The notes beneath the pieces were generated by a model. It ran no database searches. It was not told where the DNA came from and was given only the letters and a program-made list of their open reading frames with translations. From contig CAMTJB010000060.1 in NCBI GenBank assembly GCA_947072715.1, positions 1-6,479 on the forward strand: DNA of 6,479 nt, read 5' to 3'. The position numbers and the translations under genes are program-made. The stretch's first letter is position 1. The number at the start of each line of letters is the position of its first letter. Shown in pieces: positions 1-5,942 of the stretch. Source of the DNA: an uncultured Fusobacteriaceae bacterium. Lineage in GTDB: Bacteria; Fusobacteriota; Fusobacteriia; Fusobacteriales; Fusobacteriaceae.

Positions 1-43
1 CCTATTAATAAAAATATTTTATAAAAATAAATAAGAAAAACTA

Positions 44-72
44 TTGACAGTTTTAGATAAGTTTTGTATAAT
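44..72 (+). promoter_or_regulatory. Consensus sigma-70 promoter for the leader RNA and UPF0371 gene
   Basis: The -35 box TTGACA (44-49) and -10 box TATAAT (67-72) are both perfect matches to the housekeeping consensus, separated by 17 bp. The DNA just upstream is almost pure A/T and could act as an UP element. The start of transcription is expected near 79-81. A terminator lies about 110 nt downstream, before the first gene, so most transcripts may be short. Confidence 0.88.
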
Positions 73-79
73 CTACAAT

Positions 80-192
80 AGCGAATAGATAAATTTATTC
101 GTAAAAAATTTAATTTAATATGCGCTTTATAACGATGTCTGCATATTTATATAAACAAAAACTCCAAGGCGATTTTTTTTTTCGCCTTTTTT
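80..192 (+). ncRNA. Candidate structured leader RNA or small RNA
   Basis: This interval runs from the predicted start of the consensus promoter to the end of an intrinsic terminator. Three hairpins can be drawn: 82-89 with 94-101 (CGAATA pairs TATTCG, loop TAAA); 117-123 with 141-147 (AATATGC pairs GCATATT, 17-nt loop); and the terminator stem 166-172 with 182-188. The segment 123-128 (CGCUUU) can instead pair with 166-171 (AAGGCG, one G-U pair), which would break the terminator stem and so resembles an antiterminator. No known riboswitch, T-box or 6S consensus is recognised. It could be a stand-alone small RNA of about 113 nt or a transcription attenuator for the gene at 233. Its existence as a transcript is inferred. 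Confidence 0.55.
166..192 (+). terminator. Intrinsic terminator ahead of the UPF0371 gene
   Basis: AAGGCGA (166-172) pairs perfectly with TCGCCTT (182-188) around a loop of nine T residues. A T run (187-192) overlaps the 3' arm and follows it. It lies between a strong promoter and the UPF0371 start codon in the same orientation, so that gene would need read-through or antitermination. Confidence 0.82.
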
Positions 193-232
193 ATTTGTAG
201 TTTAAAATGTATTATTATGGAGGAGAGAGATA

Positions 233-1744
233 ATGAAAATTGGTTTTGATAATGAAAAATATCTAGCGGAGCAATCAAAGTATATACTAGAGAGGGTTAA
301 TAATTACGATAAACTTTACCTTGAGTTTGGAGGTAAATTATTACAAGATCTTCATGCAAAGAGAGTTTTACCTGGATTTGATGAGAATGTAAAAATAAAG
401 CTTCTTCATAAATTAAAAGAGAAAGTAGAGGTTATTATCTGTGTTTATGCAGGGGATATCGAAAGAAATAAGATCAGAGGAGACTTTGGTATAACTTATG
501 ATATGGATGTTTTAAGATTAATAGATGAGTTAAGAGGATATGAGTTAGAGGTTAACAGTGTTGTAATTACTAGATATGACAACCAACCTGCTACAAATGT
601 TTTTATTAACAAATTAGAGCACAGAGGAATAAAAGTATATAAGCATAAATCAACAAAAGGATATCCTACAGATGTAGATACTATAGTAAGTGATGAAGGT
701 TACGGAGCTAACCCTTATGTAGAAACAACAAAGCCAATAGTTGTAGTTACAGCACCAGGACCTGGAAGTGGAAAATTAGGAACTTGTTTAAGCCAGTTAT
801 ATCATGATTTTAGACAAGGTAGAATCTCTGGATACTCTAAATTTGAAACTTTCCCAGTATGGAACGTACCTTTAAAGCACCCATTAAATATAGCTTATGA
901 GGCAGCAACTGTAGATTTAAAAGATATAAATATGATCGATCCATTCCACTTAGAGGCTTATGGAGAGGTTGCAATAAACTACAATAGAGATATAGAAGCT
1001 TTCCCACTTTTAAGAAGAATAATTGAAAAAATTACAGGGAAAGAATCATCATATAAATCTCCAACAGATATGGGAGTAAATAGAGTAGGATACGGAATAA
1101 CTAATGATGCTATCGTAAGAGAAGCTTCAGAGCAAGAGATAATCAGAAGATACTTTAAAACAAGATGTGAATACAAAAAAGGTTACATTGATAAAGAAGC
1201 ATTAAACATTTCAAAACGTATAATGGAAGATGTAAACTTAAAAGAAACAGATAGAAAAGTTGTTGAAATAGCTCGTCAAACATTAGAAAGAGTTAAAGAA
1301 GAAAACTGTAAATGTGATGGAATCAATTCAACTCTAGCATTAGAGTTACCAAATGGTCATATTGTTACAGGAAAGCATTCTGAAATTATGGATGCCCCTT
1401 CAGCAGCAATATTAAATGCTATAAAATACTTAGCACATTTAGATGATGATTTACATATATTATCACCAATTATTTTAAATCCAATTTTAAAACTTAAATC
1501 AGTAACATTAAAAAATAGAATAACATCACTTGATTGTGAAGATATATTAATAACATTAAGTATCTGTGCAGCAACAAATCCAGCAGTTCAATTAGCTATG
1601 GATAAGTTATCTTTACTTAAAGGTGGACAAGCTCATTCAACAACTATTTTAGGTAAGAATGATGAGCAGATATTCAGAAAGTTAGGGATAGATGTAACAT
1701 GTGATCCTGAATTCCCTACTGAGAACTTATATTACAATGAGTAA
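233..1744 (+). CDS. UPF0371 / DUF1846 family protein
   Basis: The 503-residue product matches the UPF0371 (DUF1846) family as I recall it, a conserved cytosolic family of about 500 residues found mainly in Firmicutes, Fusobacteria and other anaerobes. No enzymatic role is firmly established. The N-terminal half has alternating strand and helix segments like a nucleotide-binding fold. A glycine-rich, P-loop-like segment APGPGSGK lies at residues 174-181, followed by a conserved-looking stretch FETFPVWN (204-211) and [16 protein letters not shown] (214-229). NTP binding is an inference from that loop. There is no signal peptide or membrane segment. The start is supported by GGAGGAG (219-225), 7 nt before the ATG. 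It is a single gene, upstream of a convergent cluster, and appears intact and full length. The gene sits behind the leader terminator, so attenuation is possible. Confidence 0.9.
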   Translation: MKIGFDNEKYLAEQSKYILERVNNYDKLYLEFGGKLLQDLHAKRVLPGFDENVKIKLLHKLKEKVEVIICVYAGDIERNKIRGDFGITYDMDVLRLIDELRGYELEVNSVVITRYDNQPATNVFINKLEHRGIKVYKHKSTKGYPTDVDTIVSDEGYGANPYVETTKPIVVVTAPGPGSGKLGTCLSQLYHDFRQGRISGYSKFETFPVWNVPLKHPLNIAYEAATVDLKDINMIDPFHLEAYGEVAINYNRDIEAFPLLRRIIEKITGKESSYKSPTDMGVNRVGYGITNDAIVREASEQEIIRRYFKTRCEYKKGYIDKEALNISKRIMEDVNLKETDRKVVEIARQTLERVKEENCKCDGINSTLALELPNGHIVTGKHSEIMDAPSAAILNAIKYLAHLDDDLHILSPIILNPILKLKSVTLKNRITSLDCEDILITLSICAATNPAVQLAMDKLSLLKGGQAHSTTILGKNDEQIFRKLGIDVTCDPEFPTENLYYNE

Positions 1745-1756
1745 GAGTAAGAGTAA
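1739..1756 (+). repeat. (GAGTAA)3 hexanucleotide repeat with three in-frame stops
   Basis: Three perfect tandem copies of GAGTAA begin at the last sense codon of the UPF0371 gene. Each copy supplies an in-frame TAA (1742, 1748 and 1754), so the stop is present three times. The repeat abuts the left arm of the inverted-repeat element. Slipped-strand expansion or contraction would not change the protein. Confidence 0.85.
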
Positions 1757-1886
1757 GATTTAGAAAATTCCACAAAAATCGTGCTACCACCCTTGCGTTG
1801 GTGTACTTCGTACAATGCACTTGGGATTATCGCAATGATTTTCTTAGGAAATTTCTAAATCCCTAGGATTTGGGGATTTAGAAAAT
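1757..1886. repeat. Inverted-repeat element, possible MITE-like or structured-RNA relic
   Basis: A 15-bp arm at 1757-1771 (starting GATTTAGAAA) is matched 14 of 15 by its reverse complement at 1847-1861. A third copy of the arm's first 12 bases lies at 1875-1886 in direct orientation to the first. The middle arm can therefore pair with either neighbour: leftward as above, or rightward as a 12-bp perfect hairpin (1852-1863 with 1873-1884). Inside the long repeat are nested pairings: AAAATC 1775-1780 with GATTTT 1837-1842, TTGCG 1793-1797 with CGCAA 1831-1835, GTGC 1781-1784 with GCAC 1817-1820, and TGTAC 1802-1806 with GTACA 1810-1814. Some of these exclude each other. No open reading frame of note is present. 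A small non-autonomous mobile element, the end of a lost IS200/IS605-type element, or a structured 3' UTR are all possible. Confidence 0.6.
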
Positions 1887-1900
1887 AAGATGGATATAAT

Positions 1901-1936
1901 AAAAAATCTTGTAGTTTAATTGCTACAAGATTTTTT
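1901..1936. terminator. Bidirectional intrinsic terminator between convergent genes
   Basis: A perfect 14-bp stem pairs AAAAAATCTTGTAG (1901-1914) with CTACAAGATTTTTT (1923-1936) around an 8-nt loop. The A run at the left and T run at the right give a U tract for transcripts in either direction. It ends the UPF0371 transcript on the plus strand and the msrA transcript on the minus strand. Confidence 0.92.
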
Positions 1937-1964
1937 ATTTTTTGATTAGTTATTAAATTATTTG

Positions 1965-2483
1965 TTAGAGATTTTTTGCATCTTTGCTTCTTTTTAGTGT
2001 TTCTATTTCAGAGATACAGTGGCAATATCCATTTGGATTTTTTATTAGATAGTCTTGGTGATAATCTTCTGCAATATAGAAATTTTCAAGGGGAAGAATT
2101 TCAGTAACTATTTTTGATGAATAGTTTTTTTGAATTTCATTTTTGAAAGATTCAATAGTACTCTTGTATGAGTTATTTTCTGTTAAGTAGTATATACCTG
2201 TTCTGTATTGTGATCCAATATCATTTCCTTGTCTATTTATAACAGTTGGATCTATAAGCTCAAAAAAATGATGTAAAAGTTTATTTAGAGGAAGAATAGT
2301 TTCATCAAATGTAACTTTTACAGCCTCTGTTGAAAAAGTTTTACCTGTGCAAACCATTTCATAAGTTGGGTTAGTAACAGAGCTGTTAGCATATCCAACT
2401 TCAGTATCAATAACACCATTTAAATTTTGGAAATAGCTTTCTACTCCCCAAAAACATCCACCAGCTAAAAAAATAACTCCCAT
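1965..2483 (-). CDS. msrA: Peptide methionine sulfoxide reductase MsrA
   Basis: MsrA reduces the S-epimer of methionine sulfoxide, free or in proteins, using thioredoxin as the usual electron donor. The 172-residue product starts directly at the catalytic motif GGCFWGVE (8-15) with nucleophile Cys10. With a constant offset of 41 from E. coli MsrA, the active-site residues all line up: Cys10, Tyr41, Glu53, Asp88 and Tyr93, within NPTYEMVC, STEAVKV and NRQGNDIGSQYRTGIYY. The family segment YIAEDYHQDYL follows at 136-146. Two C-terminal cysteines (Cys154 and Cys156, in GYCHC) are candidates for the resolving cysteine. No signal peptide is seen, so the enzyme is cytosolic, and no MsrB domain is fused to it. 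AGGAGG (2490-2495) lies 6 nt before the ATG. The gene follows the PHP gene by 18 nt and is probably the last gene of the unit. Confidence 0.96.
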   Translation of the reverse strand: MGVIFLAGGCFWGVESYFQNLNGVIDTEVGYANSSVTNPTYEMVCTGKTFSTEAVKVTFDETILPLNKLLHHFFELIDPTVINRQGNDIGSQYRTGIYYLTENNSYKSTIESFKNEIQKNYSSKIVTEILPLENFYIAEDYHQDYLIKNPNGYCHCISEIETLKRSKDAKNL

Positions 2484-2501
2484 GTATATCCTCCTATAAA
2501 A

Positions 2502-3245
2502 TTATATTTGTTCTGGTCTTAAAGTTTTTCTTAATTTTAAGAAGCTATCAAGTCTTTCCTCAGATGAGTTTATAATTAACTCTTCTGGTAAATCAACTGC
2601 TCCAATTATTTTTTCCACTTCATCAAAAATACCAATTTGAAGTGAGAAATGTGAGTCAGAACCAAATGAAACGAAACACCCTTCTTTTTTTGCAAGTTCA
2701 GCAAGTTTTAAGCAATTAGGTGCAGAACCTTTTCTTGGACCTGGAGATAATAATGATGTATTGTTAAGCTCAATAGCAATATTGCACTCTTTAGCAACTT
2801 TAACAACTTCTTCATAATTAACAGGAAACTTTGGATTTCCCAAATGAACTACAACGTCAATCTTTTGAGATCTCATCAGATTAATAATGGCTCTAGTATT
2901 TCTAGCTTCATCTAAAGTCTCACCGTATTGAGGAACATCATGGAATCCACCAATAATAATGTCCATTACTCTAAATATTTGTTGATTTATATCAATATTA
3001 GCATTTTCATCTAAAATATTAGTTTCGACCCCTTTTAAAATACGAACTCCATCTACATATCTAGGGATAACATCCATATTAGCAAGTCCCCACCAATGAG
3101 GACTATCTTGTAAGGCAGGACCATGATTTGTAATAGCTATAGTTGTCATTCCTTTATTTTTAGCAGAGCTTATATTTTCTTCTAATGTACTGTAAGCATG
3201 TGGATTTACATTTGTGTGAATGTGTAAGTCAATTTTATAATTCAT
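2502..3245 (-). CDS. PHP-domain metal-dependent phosphatase, YcdX type
   Basis: The 247-residue product aligns over its length with E. coli YcdX, a PHP-superfamily hydrolase with a trinuclear metal site. Expected activity is phosphoester hydrolysis on a small substrate; the physiological substrate is unknown. All expected ligands are visible: His8 and His10 (DLHIHT), His16 (HAYST), His41 (ITNHGP), Glu74 (KGVETNI), His102 (GFHD), His134 (VVHLGNPK), Asp197 and His199 (FGSDSH). It lacks the polymerase or histidinol-phosphate context of other PHP proteins. No signal peptide or membrane segment is seen, so it is cytosolic. The ribosome binding site AGAGGTGG (3250-3257) is close to the ATG. The gene lies 54 nt after the aminopeptidase stop and 18 nt before msrA, so co-transcription is likely. 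Histidinol phosphatase annotation is the main alternative and is less likely given the match to YcdX. Confidence 0.92.
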   Translation of the reverse strand: MNYKIDLHIHTNVNPHAYSTLEENISSAKNKGMTTIAITNHGPALQDSPHWWGLANMDVIPRYVDGVRILKGVETNILDENANIDINQQIFRVMDIIIGGFHDVPQYGETLDEARNTRAIINLMRSQKIDVVVHLGNPKFPVNYEEVVKVAKECNIAIELNNTSLLSPGPRKGSAPNCLKLAELAKKEGCFVSFGSDSHFSLQIGIFDEVEKIIGAVDLPEELIINSSEERLDSFLKLRKTLRPEQI

Positions 3246-3299
3246 AGGACCACCTCTTTAAATTTAATAGTTTTATAATTTATTCTTTTTAAATTAATA

Positions 3300-4598
3300 T
3301 TATCTTGCTAAAGAATAGAAAGATTTTAATAATTCTTTTAAGTCATAGATATCTTCTGTACCTGCAGTCTCTCTTATTGAGTGCATAGATAGCATTGGAA
3401 TTCCAAGGTCTACTGTAGAGATATCTAAGTGACCAATAGATATAGGACCTAATGTAGACCCTCCTCTCTCGTCAGAGTGATTAACAAACTCTTGAATTTT
3501 AAGATTATTTTCTTTAGCTAAAGCTTTTATAATTGAGCTTGAAAAAGCATCTGTAGAATATGATTTATTAGCACTATGTTTTATTACTACTCCATTATTA
3601 AGTTTAGGTTTGTTAGTAATATCAGTTTTTCCAGTTTTAGCTGGGTGAATTGCATGTGCTCCATCAACTGAAATTGCAAATGAATTGTATATAGATTGAT
3701 AGAAATCTTCTTTTGATTTACCAAGAGCCAAAGATAATCTTTCTAATATATTTAGCATTAGGTTACTATCTGCACCTTGAGTTGATCTAGATCCACACTC
3801 TTCATTATCAAAGCATCCTAAGATATTAATTCCATTTGTGGAAGTATTTTCTAAAAGTCCAAATAATCCAGCGTAAGTAGAAGCTAAGTTATCAATTTTT
3901 GGACTATTAATAAATTCATTATTGTTACCAAAAACAATCCCTTTTGAAATATCATAAAGGAACAGTTCTGAATCTAGAATATCATCTTTATGAATATTAG
4001 AGTTATTTGTTATTAACTCAAAAAGTAAATCATTTTGATTTATATTAGAGTTTATAAGAGATACTAGAGGGAGCATATCGTTTTGTTTAGTTAATTTTAA
4101 CCCTTCATTAACCTCTCTATTTTGATGAATAGCAACATTAGGAATAACAAGAAGTGGTCTATCAATATCAAATAAAATTGTTTTAGGTTTTAAAATAGAT
4201 TCACCTTTAACAAGGACTCTACCAGCTATAGAAAGCGGTCTATCTAACCATGTATTAAGGATTGGTCCCCCATAAACTTCAGTATTAAATCTGATATATG
4301 AATTTTCAACTGTAGAAACTGGATTTGGTTTTATTTTAAATCCTGGAGTATCTGTATGATTCATTGTAATTTTAAAGAACAAATCTTTTAAACTATTAGG
4401 AATAGATAAGGCGATTAAAGCTGAATCTCCTCTCTTTATATAGTAATTAGCACCTAAAGATATATTCCATTGCTCATTAAGCTTTAATTCTTGATAATTC
4501 TTTTCTTTTAATTGATCTTCTAGTAACTTAACCGTATGAAAAACTGATTTACTTTTATGAGTAAATTCTAAAAAGTTCTCTACAAATTGCTTTTTCAT
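3300..4598 (-). CDS. apeB: M18 family metallo-aminopeptidase (ApeB type)
   Basis: The 432-residue product is a member of peptidase family M18 (aspartyl aminopeptidase-like), which removes N-terminal residues from peptides with a binuclear metal centre in the cytosol. The metal and catalytic residues are visible: His81 (NHTDTPG), bridging Asp237 (PKIDNLAS), catalytic Glu266 and ligand Glu267 (DNEECGS), Asp312 (SVDGAHAIHP) and His406 (MHSIRE). The segment WLDRPLSIAGRV (117-128) is typical of the ApeB group rather than the ApeA group. Length is normal for the family. M18 enzymes form large tetrahedral dodecamers; this is family knowledge. The ribosome binding site AAAGGAG (4604-4610) lies 5 nt before the ATG. 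It lies 59 nt after the dinB stop with only an AT-rich hairpin lacking a U run between them, so read-through from dinB is plausible. Substrate preference cannot be read from the sequence. Confidence 0.94.
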   Translation of the reverse strand: MKKQFVENFLEFTHKSKSVFHTVKLLEDQLKEKNYQELKLNEQWNISLGANYYIKRGDSALIALSIPNSLKDLFFKITMNHTDTPGFKIKPNPVSTVENSYIRFNTEVYGGPILNTWLDRPLSIAGRVLVKGESILKPKTILFDIDRPLLVIPNVAIHQNREVNEGLKLTKQNDMLPLVSLINSNINQNDLLFELITNNSNIHKDDILDSELFLYDISKGIVFGNNNEFINSPKIDNLASTYAGLFGLLENTSTNGINILGCFDNEECGSRSTQGADSNLMLNILERLSLALGKSKEDFYQSIYNSFAISVDGAHAIHPAKTGKTDITNKPKLNNGVVIKHSANKSYSTDAFSSSIIKALAKENNLKIQEFVNHSDERGGSTLGPISIGHLDISTVDLGIPMLSMHSIRETAGTEDIYDLKELLKSFYSLAR

Positions 4599-4657
4599 AA
4601 AAACTCCTTTAATATTTTATAGTACATCGGTATTTTTTATAAAATTAAAAATTAATT

Positions 4658-5701
4658 TTAAAACGTAAGTTGGTCATAGATATTTTTAGTAAGATTAGTA
4701 ACTGATAAACCTGCCAATCGAATATTGGTAAAGTCTTCTATCTCACTAAAAAGATTTTCAAACAGATCATAGAGAATAACTCTATCATTTGTATGTCTAT
4801 TTAGAGAAGTTGATCTAGTAATTAGAGTAAAATCACTATATTTTAATTTAAGAATAAGTGTTTTTGCATAAAACTTCTCTTCTACTAGTTTATCATATAC
4901 CTTTTGGAAAACATCGTCAAGCTCTCTTCTTACATCCTCTTCTGTGGAAAGGGGAAATCTATAAGTATTTTCTGTACCGATAGAGTGTGCTTTTCTCTCA
5001 TTTTCCACTTCGCTATCATCTATTCCTCTAGAGTAATAATAGAGTAATTGAGCTCTTGAAGATGAATATTTTTTTTCTAGTTGGAAATAAGGTATATGAT
5101 GAATGTCTTTTACTTTTTCAATTCCATCTTTTAAAAGTTCAACTTCCAATTTTTTTCCAACACCTGGAAGTTGTCTAATAGATCTATCTTCCATATATTT
5201 TACAAACTCTTCACTATTATTAAAAATGTAGATTCCACTTGGTTTGTTAATATCACTAGCTATTTTAGCACTTAGTTTATTATATCCTATTCCTATGGAA
5301 CATGTTAAACCTGTTATTTCTTTTAATCTCTCTTTAAATTTATTTGCAAAATAAAGTTTTGAAGGATATTTCTCAATGATTCCAGTTAAATCTAAATAAC
5401 CTTCATCTAAAGAGATAAATTCAACTTTATCTGTAATTTTTTTTACTAATTCCTGTATAGTTTCAGAGACTTTGAAATAAAGATCTTTATTAACAGGAAC
5501 AACTTTTAAGTTAGGACATAATTTTTTAGCTAAGAATACAGGCATGGCAGATTTAACACCAAATTTCCTAGCACTATAACTAGCTGTACAAATAACTCCT
5601 TCTCCTACGACAAAAGGAACGTCTTTTAACTTCGGATTTTCTCTCATTTCAACAGAGGCAAAATACGCGTCCATATCATAATGGAGTATAATTCTCTTCA
5701 C
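4658..5701 (-). CDS. dinB: DNA polymerase IV (Y-family translesion polymerase)
   Basis: The product performs error-prone synthesis past DNA lesions. The 347 residues are close to the E. coli Pol IV length of 351. The palm carries the N-terminal motif HYDMDAYFASVE (7-18) with metal ligand Asp9 and probable steric-gate Phe14, and the catalytic pair Asp99-Glu100 in SLDEGYLDL. SYSARKFGVKSAMP (41-54) belongs to the fingers, and the stretch SIGIGYNKLSAKIASD (135-150) is typical of Pol IV. A helix-hairpin-helix-like LPGVGKKL (178-185) marks the thumb, and the little finger begins near residue 236. The last four residues, QLTF, resemble the C-terminal clamp-binding motif of Pol IV. The start is GTG, chosen because AGGAGG lies 7 nt upstream. 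No LexA-type palindrome is evident. It is the first gene of the minus-strand group. Confidence 0.96.
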   Translation of the reverse strand: MKRIILHYDMDAYFASVEMRENPKLKDVPFVVGEGVICTASYSARKFGVKSAMPVFLAKKLCPNLKVVPVNKDLYFKVSETIQELVKKITDKVEFISLDEGYLDLTGIIEKYPSKLYFANKFKERLKEITGLTCSIGIGYNKLSAKIASDINKPSGIYIFNNSEEFVKYMEDRSIRQLPGVGKKLEVELLKDGIEKVKDIHHIPYFQLEKKYSSSRAQLLYYYSRGIDDSEVENERKAHSIGTENTYRFPLSTEEDVRRELDDVFQKVYDKLVEEKFYAKTLILKLKYSDFTLITRSTSLNRHTNDRVILYDLFENLFSEIEDFTNIRLAGLSVTNLTKNIYDQLTF

Positions 5702-5708
5702 TTCATCA

Positions 5709-5714
5709 CCTCCT
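5709..5714 (-). promoter_or_regulatory. dinB ribosome binding site that decides a GTG start
   Basis: Minus-strand AGGAGG at 5709-5714 is 7 nt from the GTG at 5701-5699. The nearer ATG at 5706-5704 is only 2 nt away and opens ATG-AAG-TGA, a two-codon frame whose stop overlaps the GTG start. The Pol IV reading frame is open only from the GTG. Confidence 0.8.
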
Positions 5715-5750
5715 TATTTGTAAGGGATTATACTCTTAACACTTATATAT

Positions 5751-5759
5751 ATTATATCA
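5751..5759 (-). promoter_or_regulatory. Extended -10 promoter for dinB and following genes
   Basis: On the minus strand this reads TGATATAAT, an exact TGnTATAAT extended -10. The -35 region is poor, as expected for this promoter class. Transcription would start near 5744, giving a leader of about 43 nt. A second minus-strand TATAAT at 5727-5732 has no convincing -35 or TG extension and is a weaker alternative. Confidence 0.6.
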
Positions 5760-5848
5760 GTTTTTTGATTTAATTAAACAAATAACTGAGGAAATAGATA
5801 GATTAATTTAGATATCTTTTAATGAGAAAAATAAAAAAATAAAAAAGA

Positions 5849-5878
5849 TTGTTATTATAGGGCAAGTAAATATATAAT
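5849..5878 (+). promoter_or_regulatory. Probable promoter of the lipoprotein gene
   Basis: TTGTTA (5849-5854, four of six matches to the -35 consensus) is followed after 18 bp by a perfect TATAAT (5873-5878). The start would fall near 5885, leaving a leader of about 58 nt. The surrounding 5702-5942 region is otherwise AT-rich and holds no other feature I can support. Confidence 0.5.
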
Positions 5879-5942
5879 AAGGAATCAGTAATTAAAATAA
5901 AAAAAATTAACTATACATTTTTTTTACTTAGGAGGATATTGT

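Noticed and set aside
120..200. A 26-codon reading frame from ATG at 120 through the leader terminator to TAG at 198-200.
   Set aside because: No Shine-Dalgarno sequence precedes it, and its 3' third is the terminator hairpin and T run, so it is best explained as chance within a non-coding leader.
979..1176. A 65-codon minus-strand frame inside the UPF0371 gene.
   Set aside because: It is antisense to a well-supported gene, has no ribosome binding site worth noting and no recognisable domain.
1775..1842. A minus-strand frame across the inverted-repeat element as a possible transposase remnant.
   Set aside because: The translated stretch is short, has no start with a ribosome binding site and no recognisable transposase motif.
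4599..4657. A 9-bp hairpin between dinB and the aminopeptidase gene on the minus strand (TAAAATTAA arms).
   Set aside because: The stem is entirely A/T and no U run follows, so it is not supported as a terminator; a weak TATAAA in the same gap has no matching -35.
5702..5942. Search for a LexA/SOS operator upstream of dinB.
   Set aside because: No CGAAC-type or CTGT-type palindrome is visible; the only palindrome, TTTAATTAAA at 5769-5778, is simple AT sequence likely by chance.
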